Of a stretch of DNA of 64,000 nucleotides, positions 48,991 through 59,204 are shown piece after piece. Source of the stretch: Ceratothoa steindachneri (taxonomy: Eukaryota; Arthropoda; Malacostraca; Isopoda; Cymothoidae); NCBI GenBank assembly GCA_963969495.1, contig OZ018328.1:6795331-6859330 (forward strand). Reading direction: 5' to 3'. The notes beneath the pieces are model-generated. The model saw only the letters and a list, made by a program, of their open reading frames with translations, was not told the origin of the DNA and did no database searches. The translations under genes were made by a program, and so were the position numbers. Each line of letters begins with the position of its first letter. The first letter of the stretch is position 1.

Positions 48991-50124
48991 CAAGCGAGGA
49001 TTTTTATTTGTGAAAAAAATGGACAACAAAATGGAAATGTCCACAAAAAACATTCTAGTTTGTCTCAAATTAGTTCGAGAATGCCAACGGCACCGAGCCC
49101 GGGAGGAATATGCCCCTCCTTGGGGTACTGAGTGTAACAGACTATTCGGAGCATCCCTTTGCGGCCTCGTCGATGATAAGAGGATCTCCACAATGATCCT
49201 TTTGATCTTTGCGGACCAGGAGGGCGTACATAGAAGGGTCAGGAATAGGGTAATATGTAGTTTTCCGATGATCTAAAGAAAATAAAGCCGTTTTTCACTT
49301 AATAATTTCAGGGAAAAGACAAAGACCCGGGGAAAATATCCACTTGGTGGAAAAAAAGAAAGAAAACGGTGGGAAAAGAGTTTGATAGCGGAAAACTAAA
49401 CGAGAACAAAGGTTGTTATACAAGAGCTACGATCTCACGATGGCGTAGCCAAGGAATGAGGCGAGTATTATGATATGGATCTTTGCGCTTGATAGAATAG
49501 ACACAAAATAAATAAACAAACACCCAACGTAACATCATAAATAACCGATCGCCTTGAATCCACTTTCGAAGCCTACCTTCTAAACAGACACTTTCAAAAA
49601 TGACTTTCACCGAAGCTCTCCCATCGCACTGCGAGATTTATGAGCACGATGAAGGCTGCACATGAAAACCGATTCTCATTTCCACTCGACAAAACTTCGT
49701 CAGTGTAATCAATAGAACAGAAACGGGAGAACATCACACCCACTGCTCGCGTCTTCCAACACAATCTTACAGTGAAGAATTGAAGTTCTCTATTATAATA
49801 ACTAATTTCCTTTCTATGCAAACATATGCAATCTCTAAACAATAATGTGGCTTTGAGCCAAAGGAATGATGTGTTGCGAGGTGAGAGAATGCACCCCGTC
49901 CCAGGTAGTCCTGTTGCTATGGCAATTTTTATTTTTCTTAACATTTTTTTCACTATTCATTCACTTTATCCATATTTTATTAAGTGATCTAATAAAATGG
50001 ACGAAATTGGGTCATTTACATTATTAGGGAATAATAGTACAGCCGAAAGAGGGCCCTCATCCACGCAAGATTATCTAGTGCGTTTTCTAGGATATGACAG
50101 CATAATCCATTTCAAATTCTTAGA
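48991..50124. other. No supported gene
   Basis: Open frames of 64-119 codons on the minus strand (for example 49594-49953) show no recognisable domain. Confidence 0.4.
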
Positions 50125-50516
50125 TCCCTTGCTAGACGAGTGGATACGGCGTTAGTCTTCTAACTTCGCGGTACCGGGTTCGATCCCGATACCGCGTTAG
50201 TAGAGATCCGGCTACCAATGGGTGGAGCTCAGCCCTGTATTCGGGTGGGTAGATCTTACACTTCTCATCACACACATAGCTAATTACAACACTGCTCTCT
50301 TTCCTCTCCCGTCTTCGCAGTACAACACACACACATACACACAGTTTTCAAGGAATCCTGTAGATGGATATCTATATCCACATACCTCTGACGCGGAACT
50401 GGTCCCCCTGCGTCAAAACATGATACTTCCTGGTGCCGGGGCACCAGGTTGCCTATGGGCATTCATCAGGTATTGCTATGCTCACTTAGCTCGTTATCCG
50501 GATCGGGATCGGGATC
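50125..50516 (+). mobile_element. SINE-R copy 2: tRNA-Arg-like SINE, best copy
   Basis: The head has a tRNA A-box (TAGACGAGTGGATACGG, 50133-50149) and B-box (GGTTCGATCCC, 50177-50187) 33 bp apart, as for RNA polymerase III promoters. The anticodon region AGTCTTCTAACTT resembles tRNA-Arg(TCT), but the arms do not fold cleanly (an alternative GTTAG/CTAAC stem forms), so this is a tRNA-derived head, not a tRNA gene. A body of about 300 bp follows, shared with 18391-18768 and 58797-59075, including an ACACACAC stretch and TATCTATATCCACATACC. The 3' end is a GATCGG tandem (GGATCGGGATCGGGATC). Confidence 0.75.
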
Positions 50517-50640
50517 AGCCAGAGCTAAGGCAAGATGGCGAACTACTATTACTGTGCTCAGAAGGACCGTTTACGAGCAACACTTGAAAGTAAATGCCAT
50601 TAATTAATAGAAGAAGAATTTTCCTTTATCACTACCACCC

Positions 50641-51135
50641 ATGACCACATATCGCAAGAGATACCATACAAAAGCTTTAGAATTTCGATTGATAACTAGG
50701 AAGTCATCCGCCAGAGATAAGCACCCGATTTATGCCCCATCAGATTACTATATTTTTTCTGAATTTAGCGAATCACCTGAAGAGAATGAAGATGTCAACG
50801 GTAGAAGAGGTCGAAAAAATCCTTAAAAGAACACTTTTAAAATCAAAGTTCAAAGATTTGTACAAAAATGTTTAAAAGTTAGTAGAAATATGGTCACTAG
50901 TCGTAGAAACTGGTGGAAATTATATTACTAAATTAATAAATAAATTTAGCGAATCACCTGAAGAGAATGAAGATGTCAACGGTAGAAGAGGTCGAAACAT
51001 CCTTAAAAGAACACTTTTAAAATCAAAGTCCAAAGATTTTTACAAACATATTTAAAAGTTAGTAGAAATATGGTCACTAGTGGTAGAAACTGGTGGAAAT
51101 TATATTAATAAATTAATAAATAAATATTTATTTAA
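50641..51135 (+). pseudogene. mariner-type transposase C-terminal remnant with 182-bp tandem duplication
   Basis: YAPSDYYIFSEF at about 50725-50765 matches the third catalytic region of mariners (SPDLAPSDYYLF). After a frame change the next block gives STVEEVEKILKRTLLKSKF, KDLYKNV, KLVEIWSLVVETGGNYI, the family's terminal F...GI..L..RW.KCI...G.Y motif. The segment 50762-50943 is repeated almost exactly as 50945-51125. No N-terminal part is present. Confidence 0.6.
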
Positions 51136-52606
51136 ATATAAATCGTCATTTTTTTTTATTTCGAGTCGTAAAATAATAATAAACATTAAAAAAAATGCCG
51201 CATTACTTTTAGGACGAGCTGAAACCTCTGTCTGTGCTTTCTCACTTTTTTATTTTTTTGCTCTGATTAAAAATAACCGGTTTTCTTTTTTAAAAATATA
51301 GGCGATATTTTTGTATTTATAAATTATAAAAAATAACAAAATGCAGCGAAAAAAGGTCAGAATGTGATAAAGTTAGGTTAAGTAGGTCTGGAAAGTGTAT
51401 AAGCCTTTAAAAAAAAAATAAGACCGAAACCATCAAAGGAATCACCCACAGAAAGTGGGTAAGGAGAGAGGTATAGAAAAAATAGTAAACATGGATAAAA
51501 GTAAATATGTGAAAGAGAGCGTGCGAGTCTCCACTTCAGCTGCAGCTGATTCCCTATGCTACAGCCGACACCACCTAGCGGGTAAACGCTGGAGGGTGTC
51601 CTTCTTGCAAGTTTTAGGGAAGGAGGGAGGTACCCCCCGCTACACTCCCCTGCGGTACATAATTTCCGGGGTGCACGGAACCGGGCAGCACGAAACTCTA
51701 GAACTAGTTTACCTTGCGCTAGAAAAGTCTGAGACCCAATTTTTATAGCCTGCTGAAAAAAAAAAGATGATTCAATTAAGAGCAGCCTTATTTAGCGATC
51801 TCTCTGACCTTTGGTAAGGTCATCTACACAATTAATCTCATTTATGAATCGCTATTAACAAAACTCATTCCGGGGAAGGGCCAAAATTGTACACCTTTAA
51901 ATGAAGATTTGTGCATTGTTTCAACCGCATGGCGCCAATCGCGTCCGCCCTCTTCATGGAATCCAGTTGGAATATTTTCTCTAACATATTAAAAACACCT
52001 TAAATTAACCCACCCATCTCGCCTCTTTGTAAGTGACTACGCAAGTGTGTATGGTTTGGTCTACCATCTAGTTCAGGTATGAGGAACCTGCGGCCTTAGG
52101 CAACACGAGGCCTACTGAGACCCGAAATACGGCCTTTTGAATGAATTCAAATTTTGCAAATCAAATCATTTTATTACTTTGCTACGAAAAGTACGCGCAA
52201 TAAAGTCGCTATAAAAGGTTAGTTAACTTTAGAATAGATCATTTATTTTCATTTTGAAGCTGATAGATAGTCATAGTAGGTAGGTATATACTAAATAATG
52301 CGCAACTTTGCCGTCTATCTTACGAATGCGGCCGACAGCTAACTTGATTCGGCCTTCAACGCAAGAAAAGTTCTCTAACACAGATCTAGTCTGTTCTGAC
52401 TGACGGCGCGAAGCGTTGCTTCCTTTTTAATTTTCTTTGTCATATTTCACTAAAGGATTAAAAGAGAAGATGAAAAGTGAGGCATGTGTGACGGAGGCTT
52501 TAATACAGTATGTAAGCGGATGAAATGGGTCATTTTACATACGGTTCTTAGTAGCGTAAAATGTTTCTTTTTCTTTTAGTTGAGCGCGCCACTCTTGCAC
52601 AATTGC

Positions 52607-52610
<4 letters not shown>
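51136..52610. other. No supported gene
   Basis: AT-rich; the 97-codon frame at 51455-51748 has no recognisable family. Confidence 0.45.

Positions 52611-52640
<30 letters not shown>
52611..52640. repeat. (GA)n tract at the 3' end of the CR1-type LINE
   Basis: Fifteen GA units directly beyond two copies of GTTACAAGGA. In LINE sense the end reads CCTTGTAACTCCTTGTAAC then (TC)n. This may be a tail or a pre-existing target microsatellite. Confidence 0.9.
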
Positions 52641-52643
<3 letters not shown>

Positions 52644-52739
52644 ACAAGGAGTTACAAGGAAAGAAGGTACCCTAGGAGACCTTACGGTCCATTCAAAGAG
52701 GGTACCTTGGGACTAGCAATCGAGCGGGCACATGGCTGC

Positions 52740-55409
52740 TCAATTGTTTTGCGTCCCTAAACGGCCACTTTTCAAGACTTTGTCTAGTCTTGACTTGAAC
52801 TGGTCAACAGATTCACTGTTGACAACTTCCACTGGAAGTGCGTTCCACTTACCGCAGATACTGTAGGTGAAAAAGTTTCCACACAGATTGCGGTTGTAAC
52901 GCTTCAGTTCAAGTTTGAAGCCGTGATTGCGCGTTCTGTTCTCACTCAGTGTGAAAATATCCCGGTAGTCAACATTGTCGAACCCTCGAAGTATTTTGAA
53001 AACTTCGATGAGCTGACCACGCAGTCTACGGGTTTCCAACGAGAACAGATCTAATTCCCTTAGTCTATCCTCATAACTTTTATGTCGGATAGAGGGAATC
53101 AGTTTGGTTGCCCTGGCTTGTACGCGTTCCAACCTTGCGATGTCCTTTCGAAACGAAGGACTCCAAAATTGTACGGCATACTCCAGGTGCGGCCGAACTA
53201 GGGAGTTGTACAGACAAAGTACTATCTCCCTGTTACGGTATCCAAACTGGCGCTTTATGTAGCCTAACATCCTTTGGGCTTTCTTCTCTGCCTCAATGCA
53301 CTGTTTCGAGAACTTGAGGTCGCTAGTGACAGTAACACCCAAGTCCTTCTCAGTGTCACTTGATTCGAGAGCAGTGCCCTTAAGGATATAATGAGATTGG
53401 GGATTTCTGTGGCCGATATGCATTACTTTGCACTTGTTCACGTTGAACGGCATTTGCCACGTGTCCGACCACTCCCCAATCTTCCCAAGGTCTTCCTGCA
53501 GGCGGGCAGTATTTCCATCCTTTGCAACGTTCATACCAAGCTTGGTATCGTCGGCAAATTTGGAAATCTTGGCAACCATGTCACCGTCCATGTCGTTGAC
53601 GTAGATGATGAATAGTAGTGGTCCCAGGACAGAACCTTGAGGCACTCCGCTAGTAACGGGCACCCACTCAGAAGCCTGTCCATTCACCACCACCCGTTGC
53701 CGTCTGCCACTTAGCCAGTTCTCGATCCAGCCGGCTACTTTTCCGTCTATGCCCAGCGCTCGCACTTTCCGGAGAAGGCGGCGGTGTGGTACCTTATCAA
53801 AGGCTTTCTGAAAGTCTAGGTAGACCACATCCACCGCCTTGTCCCGATCGTGCTCACTGAACACGAAGTGGAAGAATTCCACAAGGTTCGTCAGGCATGA
53901 CCGTTGCCTTCGGAAGCCGTGCTGGGAACTCCTCAGTAGCAGGTTTGACTCTAAATACGACGTTATTTTCTCCACCATCATGCTTTCCATGAGTTTACCG
54001 ACTATCGAAGTCAGACTGATAGGTCGGTAGTTTGACGGATGGCTGGAGGATCCTTTCTTGAAGATCGGAGTCACCTCCGCCTCACGCCAGTCTCTAGGAA
54101 CGCATCCGGTCCGGATTGACATGTTAAAGATAGCGCACAGATGTCGTGATACTTCATCGCACACTTCCTTCAACACCTTGGGTAGAAACCCGTCCGGTCC
54201 AGGGGACTTATTCGTCTTTAGGTCAGCGATCTTTTTCTTTATTTCTCCTTCGGTGAAGTCCATTGCCTCCAGCTTTTCCCCCGAGTAGGAATCCGTGGGC
54301 TGGGGGATGGGACCACACTCTTTAGTAAACACTGAGGAGAAGTAGTCATTGAGAAGGTTAGCATTTTCTGCATCTGACTGAGTTAATGCACCCTCCTCGT
54401 CCACTAGGGGCCCAATCCTACGATGGATTGGTTTACGGCTATTTACATAGCCGAAGAACTCCTTGGGATTCTCCTTGCAGAGTCTCGCCACTCGGAGTTC
54501 CTCAGTACGCTTAGCCGCCCTTATGCTGGACTTCACTCTCCTGGCTAGCCTCCGGTACTCGTCAAAGGCACCCGAGATCTTCGATCGCCGGTACGCATTT
54601 CTCTTCTCCCTAAGCAGTTGGCCGATTTCTCGATTAAACCACTTTGGTTGAACAGAAGACCGACGGAGGCATTTTAGAGGGATGCAACTTGATTGAAGAC
54701 TCATGAATTTATTTTTGAAATTGTTCCACGAATCCTCAACCTCTTCGCATACCGCTAGCCTTACATCAGTCAGCCCAGCACGAAGGCGTGCAAAGTCTGC
54801 TCTTCTCAAGTCAAGTTTCCTTGATTGACTGGCAACAGACCTTACCTTCGGGATCTTGACGCTAAATCTAACTAGCTGGTGATCACTGCCACCGAGCTCT
54901 TCGCCTACAGAGACATCCTCAACGATATCATCCTCAGAGGTGAAGACCAAGTCGAGGATATTGTCTCCTCTCGTCGGTTCTCTGACCCATTGAGTGAGGA
55001 ACTCGTTGTTGGCGAACTCCAGGAGTAGCGCGCTATCGCCACAGGCTGCTCTGGTTTCCCAGTCAACTTGTCTGTTGAAGTCGCCCATAACGATGCACAC
55101 TCTGCCTTGAACAAGCTCACCCAGCAGCTGGTACAGTTCCCTGTCCTTCTCAACGGGTTGGGAAGGGGGTCTGTAAAGCACCAGGGTCCTGTATCTGACA
55201 GGACCTATCTCTAGGTCAACGCCTAGGAGCTCGTGATCGGATATAATGTTGGAGTTCGTAGATTTGATTGTATCCTTGACATACAACATTACACCGCCAC
55301 CCTCTCTGTCTGGCCTATCTTTGTGGAAGAGTTGGTAGCCAGGAACCGTGAATTCGCCTTCAAAGTCTCGGTTTGACGTTTTTATCCACGATTCTGTTAT
55401 GGCTACCAT
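52740..55409 (-). CDS. CR1-type LINE ORF2: endonuclease and reverse transcriptase (889 aa from first Met)
   Basis: Nicks the genomic target and copies the element RNA. Endonuclease at residues 1-180: ITESW, GDFNRQVDW (109-117), LDLVFT (152-157) and GGSDHQL (173-179). Linker with KTNKSPGPDG (398-407). Reverse transcriptase at about 410-690: YRPISLTS, QHGFRRQRS, VVYLDFQKAFDKVPH (first catalytic Asp), GVPQGSVLGPLLFIIYVNDM, FADDTKL (618-624, catalytic pair), then the thumb and C-terminal region to LGTQNN. The first Met lies inside the endonuclease: the same frame is open 96 codons upstream (to 55697) and encodes the expected LLFNARSIRNKFPELR with no Met. So the true start uses a non-AUG codon, a -1 frameshift from ORF1, or re-initiation. 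No defect seen. Confidence 0.92.
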   Translation of the reverse strand: MVAITESWIKTSNRDFEGEFTVPGYQLFHKDRPDREGGGVMLYVKDTIKSTNSNIISDHELLGVDLEIGPVRYRTLVLYRPPSQPVEKDRELYQLLGELVQGRVCIVMGDFNRQVDWETRAACGDSALLLEFANNEFLTQWVREPTRGDNILDLVFTSEDDIVEDVSVGEELGGSDHQLVRFSVKIPKVRSVASQSRKLDLRRADFARLRAGLTDVRLAVCEEVEDSWNNFKNKFMSLQSSCIPLKCLRRSSVQPKWFNREIGQLLREKRNAYRRSKISGAFDEYRRLARRVKSSIRAAKRTEELRVARLCKENPKEFFGYVNSRKPIHRRIGPLVDEEGALTQSDAENANLLNDYFSSVFTKECGPIPQPTDSYSGEKLEAMDFTEGEIKKKIADLKTNKSPGPDGFLPKVLKEVCDEVSRHLCAIFNMSIRTGCVPRDWREAEVTPIFKKGSSSHPSNYRPISLTSIVGKLMESMMVEKITSYLESNLLLRSSQHGFRRQRSCLTNLVEFFHFVFSEHDRDKAVDVVYLDFQKAFDKVPHRRLLRKVRALGIDGKVAGWIENWLSGRRQRVVVNGQASEWVPVTSGVPQGSVLGPLLFIIYVNDMDGDMVAKISKFADDTKLGMNVAKDGNTARLQEDLGKIGEWSDTWQMPFNVNKCKVMHIGHRNPQSHYILKGTALESSDTEKDLGVTVTSDLKFSKQCIEAEKKAQRMLGYIKRQFGYRNREIVLCLYNSLVRPHLEYAVQFWSPSFRKDIARLERVQARATKLIPSIRHKSYEDRLRELDLFSLETRRLRGQLIEVFKILRGFDNVDYRDIFTLSENRTRNHGFKLELKRYNRNLCGNFFTYSICGKWNALPVEVVNSESVDQFKSRLDKVLKSGRLGTQNN

Positions 55410-55516
55410 TTCGGGTTCTTCCGTCGCTACGAGGCCACGGAGCTCAGGAAACTTGTTCCTGATTGACCTCGCATTGAACAGAAGAACTTTCAGGGAGTCC
55501 CCGACTGTAGGACTCC

Positions 55517-56986
55517 CTATGCTCTTCCGTTTCCCGGCTTCTTTGTTGGCGAGGCACCCCTTTTTGCGACCTCTGAGAAGGTCGTTCCTGGAGTGACACG
55601 GGCGTACTGGCGTACGTCCGCCCTCACTCTGGGCCGGATACTCCTTTCGGTCCTCTCTACGACATTCTGGATCATGTTCGACAGAAAGGCCTTTCCTTTA
55701 AAGGAAAGATGTACCCCATCCCTTTGGTAGAGATCATTTCTACCATAAAAGGTGCGGTACGGGTCCACAAAAAAGACCCCCTCTGCCGTACACAAATCTG
55801 CCAGGCGCCGGTTTAGAGACACATTCATCGAGTGAGCGGTCCGTGTTGGACCTCTCCTCGGGAGCATCCCGACTACCACACGCTTGCGGGTTTTCAGCCC
55901 ACAGTCGTCCACGGCACCCATGACCGTGTGGAGGATTTTATCTGTAGGGCCTACCCTACCTCCTCTCAGGTACAGGTCGTTTCCACTGACCATCAGAGCA
56001 ACGACTGAGCTCTCAGAAATCTGTGATTTCTCAGCCTCTACTCTGATGTGGTGGTTACCACATCCTGGCAGGCAGCTTACCTTCACACTAGTGCGAAGGC
56101 GGGCCGCTAGCAGGGACTGCAAGCCCCGTGCTTGAGAATCACCAATAAGGGTGACTCTTGCACATTTGTCAGCAGGCGACTTATTCTTTCCTCTCGGAAG
56201 CGACTTGCCGCTTTCCTCTTGTATCTCTGCATTTTTCTTTTTTTTCTTCCTCATCTTATTTTTCTTCTCTTCATTTGTTTTCTCTTCTTCCGTTTCTCTT
56301 TTCTCTTCTTCCGTTTCTCTTTTCTCTTCTTCTCTTTCCACTTTCCCATGCGCACCAGTAGCGCTCGAATCCTCTACACTGGGGTGAGCTGCATTATGGT
56401 CCTTTTTCTTCTTTTTCTTTTTCTTCTTCTCATTGGCTCCGCATGGCAGAAGTGGGACTGCCAATGCAGTTTCACCTCCTTGGGCTGGAGTCACATCGGC
56501 GGAACCACCCAAGTCAGTCGGACTTTCGTCTCGAGCTTGAGCCGACTGGGCCTCTAGTTTAGAGGCTAGCTCTAGGATCTTTTCCTCGAGACGCCGAATG
56601 TGAAGCGCGTGCTGCGTTTCTAGGGTCTGCAGTTTATTTTCCAGCGCCCTAGATTTTTCTTCAGAGGCTGTGAAGAGATCCTTGAGTTCATTGCAGCATG
56701 CCACTGCCTCTCGGATATCTCCTTTAAGGATGCAATCGGTGCATATACTTCCCGGGTGGCATTTCGAAAAACATCCTTCCGGGAAGTCCACGCACCACTT
56801 ATCCTTCTGGCATATCGCACATGTATATTTAAGTGCAGCTGGACCTTTTTTCCCTGTCATTTTAAACACTTTCTCTCTTTCAAAACTTTGTGACCAATCA
56901 ATAGAAAAAAGGGGGTTGGTGAGTTCTCCCCGCGTGAGTCGCTCCCGCCTATCGATCGGAGACGTTTCGGATCTTTCAGAAGGCAC
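55517..56986 (-). CDS. CR1-type LINE ORF1: Cys-rich motif, basic region and SGNH esterase (489 aa)
   Basis: ORF1 proteins of this clade bind element RNA and carry a lipase/esterase fold of unclear role. Residues 56-98 form a Cys/His cluster (CAICQKDKWC, CFSKCH, CTDC, CC). Residues 100-150 look coiled-coil (ALENKLQTLETQ, RRLEEKILELASKLEAQ). Residues 185-270 are very Lys/Glu-rich with KRETEEE repeats. The esterase spans 277-450: IGDSQARG (281-288, catalytic Ser), CLPGCGNHH, VSGNDLY (333-339, Asn) and DGVHLSFKG (423-431, Asp and His). An alternative start at residue 43 (MTGKKGPAAL, 56860) is closer to the Cys cluster and may be the real one. It overlaps ORF2 by about 180 nt in the -1 frame. Confidence 0.9.
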   Translation of the reverse strand: MPSERSETSPIDRRERLTRGELTNPLFSIDWSQSFEREKVFKMTGKKGPAALKYTCAICQKDKWCVDFPEGCFSKCHPGSICTDCILKGDIREAVACCNELKDLFTASEEKSRALENKLQTLETQHALHIRRLEEKILELASKLEAQSAQARDESPTDLGGSADVTPAQGGETALAVPLLPCGANEKKKKKKKKKDHNAAHPSVEDSSATGAHGKVEREEEKRETEEEKRETEEEKTNEEKKNKMRKKKKKNAEIQEESGKSLPRGKNKSPADKCARVTLIGDSQARGLQSLLAARLRTSVKVSCLPGCGNHHIRVEAEKSQISESSVVALMVSGNDLYLRGGRVGPTDKILHTVMGAVDDCGLKTRKRVVVGMLPRRGPTRTAHSMNVSLNRRLADLCTAEGVFFVDPYRTFYGRNDLYQRDGVHLSFKGKAFLSNMIQNVVERTERSIRPRVRADVRQYARVTPGTTFSEVAKRGASPTKKPGNGRA

Positions 56987-57412
56987 GCTCCATGTGCTGC
57001 TGTTCGTCCGACCGAGTCGTCAAGCCTCGGCGTGCCGTGGCTCCCAACCAAGCAGCACAGACGGTCCCCGAAGGGGCCATCGATTTGTCACCAGGTGAAC
57101 AACAACGAAGCACGCCCCTTACTAAACTCCTACTAGTTCCCTTCACAACGGCCAGGATCTCGGAGCAGCGTTCAATGGATATCCCGCCCCACCAAGAGAC
57201 TCGACCCAAGGCTTTTTATTGGCCTGGCAACCAACCTGGGAACAAAGGGCCGTCACCTCGGACCGATGCTACCAGAGGCACCCGTCAACGGGCACTGGGA
57301 ACGGTCAATAATTACGCGCCAGGGAAGGGGTTAACGGGGCACTACCCTAATCCCATTCATCGTGCCCCAACGCCTAGGACACCTCTAGTCCTAGTCTCTC
57401 GCAACCAGTGAG
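56987..57412 (-). other. Presumed 5' UTR of the CR1-type LINE
   Basis: GC-rich relative to the AT-rich flank beyond about 57430; the outer limit is set by that composition change only. Short open frames on both strands are not convincing. Confidence 0.4.
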
Positions 57413-57782
57413 CGTCGATTGGCGTTGTTTATAGAGGTTCCAAAGCCTCTCTTCTGACGCATGAGGTAGCTGCCAGGTCCTTATATGTAGATAGAGGAAG
57501 AAAAGAGAAACAGGGACATGATAGGAGTAGGCTTTTTTTTGTTTTTTTTCTTTTTGTATAAGTGGGAGAGATAGAATAAAAGTAAAAAAAGAGAAGGATA
57601 GATTAAAAAAAAAGGAAGGAATGACGCACTTAGTCTGGAATCTCGTTTTCGACCAAATCGACAAGGGAAGCCCTACCAGGGGTACCCAGAAGAGGTACCC
57701 CCGCCGACATAGCTCGAAAAGTCAAAGGTACACACAAGCTCTCTTCCCGCGACAAGGGGGCGTCACCTCTCCCTCTACATTC

Positions 57783-57837
<55 letters not shown>

Positions 57838-58796
57838 AAATAATAGACGAATAAAAGGAAGAAAGATTCGTGGTTATGAAATGTGTTACGACGTTTCGGC
57901 TACTAAATCAATTTTCAGGAACAGAAGTTAAAATGAGATAAGGCGTCGATAAATTAGGACATAGTTCGAGTTTATCACTTTTGGACGTGAAAAACGAAAA
58001 GTTTTACAAGCGACAAAATTTAAAGACCATTGAGATTAAAAGAAATGGAAAAAGGGGGAAAATGTTAAAAAAAATGTAGATAAGTGTGTAATGACATGAA
58101 AAATCCCTAAACACTAAATGACAAAATAAAAATGACCCCCGAAAGAGTTATATGATTTAAAAGAGTCACAGAAGATGAACTTGGCTGACCTTCTCGAAAA
58201 GGTAGAGATCATAGGAGCAGGTCACTTCAAAGCCCGATTTCATCTTGCCTCGAACGCAAATCCTCTTCATTGACTTAGATGAAGGTGATTGAGTGGATCA
58301 GAACCAGATGTTGAAATTGATCTTGAAGATCTTCAAACTAAGCTGAGACAAATGTGAAATGCACTTTTATCAGATTTACTGTAGCTTTACAATTATTTCT
58401 AAATTTATTATACGCAAAAGGCTGAGATGTAAAATATAAAAAAGTAGGTTTTTGGCTCAAATGTGCATTTCACATTTGTTTTAGCATACGGCCGTTTAAA
58501 GCCTCACTTACTGTGTGTGTGTGTGTAAATGTGTATGGGTCGCATTATTCTTTTAAAAGAAGTAATCAGAGGCGAGCTTTACACGCCAATAATGTTGATC
58601 ATGAATTGGGTGAAGCAAACCCACTCGCAATTTGAAGACGATACAATAGGTGAAAATGACAGCTAAATATGAACGTATAAGTGAAGTTCCAAACCGATCA
58701 ACTTGCAGTGTAGTGTATTTATTTAGGATCTCTTCTGGCGCTCAACCGTGAGGCTACACCCACTTGTGGAGTAGGAGTAGTACTGATTCGCAAACC
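57413..58796. other. No supported gene; (GA)n and a possible Penelope-type end
   Basis: Includes the (GA)n at 57786-57834. Just after it, at 57886-57925, the minus strand reads CCTGAAAATTGATTTAGTAG then CCGAAACGTCGTAAC, the kind of sequence seen at ends of Penelope-like elements. The remainder is AT-rich; a (GT)n of about 8 units lies at 58511-58525. Confidence 0.4.
57786..57834. repeat. (GA)n microsatellite
   Basis: About 24 GA units. Confidence 0.97.
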
Positions 58797-59075
58797 TGGA
58801 TCCCGACCGGATAATGAAATCTACATAAAGGTCAGTATGACAATCGCTGGTGAGCCCGAAGGCACCAGGGGCCAGGCGTTTTGGGGGAGAAGGTGTCAGG
58901 AAGTATCAGGTTTTGACACCAAACAGCGTTCGGGTAGAATCTTCGTTACCCTGGGGCAGAGGGACCTGTTCTGCGTCAGAGGTACGTGGATATAGATAAC
59001 CATCGGCAGGATTCCTTGGAAGAGAGGGTGTGTGTGTGTTGTGCTGTGAAGACGGGAGAGGAAAGAAAACTGCGT
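58797..59075 (-). mobile_element. SINE-R copy 3, 5'-truncated
   Basis: On the minus strand it matches the body and 3' end of the SINE at 50125-50516: CTTTCCTCTCCCGTCTTC, ACACACACACC, AAGGAATCCTG, GGTTATCTATATCCACGTAC, TCTGACGCAGAACAGGTCCC, and the end ATTATCCGGTCGGGATCC. The tRNA-like head is missing, as expected for 5'-truncated copies. Confidence 0.72.
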
Positions 59076-59204
59076 CTGGAGTATAAGGGGAAGAGTAAAT
59101 ATCCGCATATCAAATGTTGTGAGAGTCGCCATTAATGTATTAATACCTTAGAGCGACATCATCATATCATCACTAACTCTATAATTTAAGATGGATTTTT
59201 TGAG

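Larger units (their letters stand above)
52642..57412 (-). mobile_element. CR1-type LINE with both ORFs open
   Basis: A minus-strand non-LTR retrotransposon of about 4.8 kb. In its own direction: 5' UTR (57412-56987, 5' limit approximate), ORF1 (56986-55517), ORF2 overlapping it in the -1 frame (open from 55697, first Met 55409, stop 52740), and a short 3' UTR with a two-copy 10-bp tail. The esterase-bearing ORF1, the EN-RT ORF2 and the short 3' tail repeat are characteristic of the CR1 clade. Neither ORF contains a stop or evident frameshift, in contrast to every other element here, so the insertion is young. CR1 elements usually leave little or no target duplication, and I did not find one. 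Confidence 0.88.

Noticed and set aside
50133..50205. A functional tRNA-Arg gene
   Set aside because: A- and B-boxes are present, but the anticodon and T arms do not pair properly and the body that follows is shared with two dispersed copies, so it is a SINE head.
55555..55570. Canonical -1 frameshift heptamer in the ORF1/ORF2 overlap
   Set aside because: The run reads GCA AAA AGG in the ORF1 frame, which does not fit the X XXY YYZ rule; kept only as a possibility in the findings.
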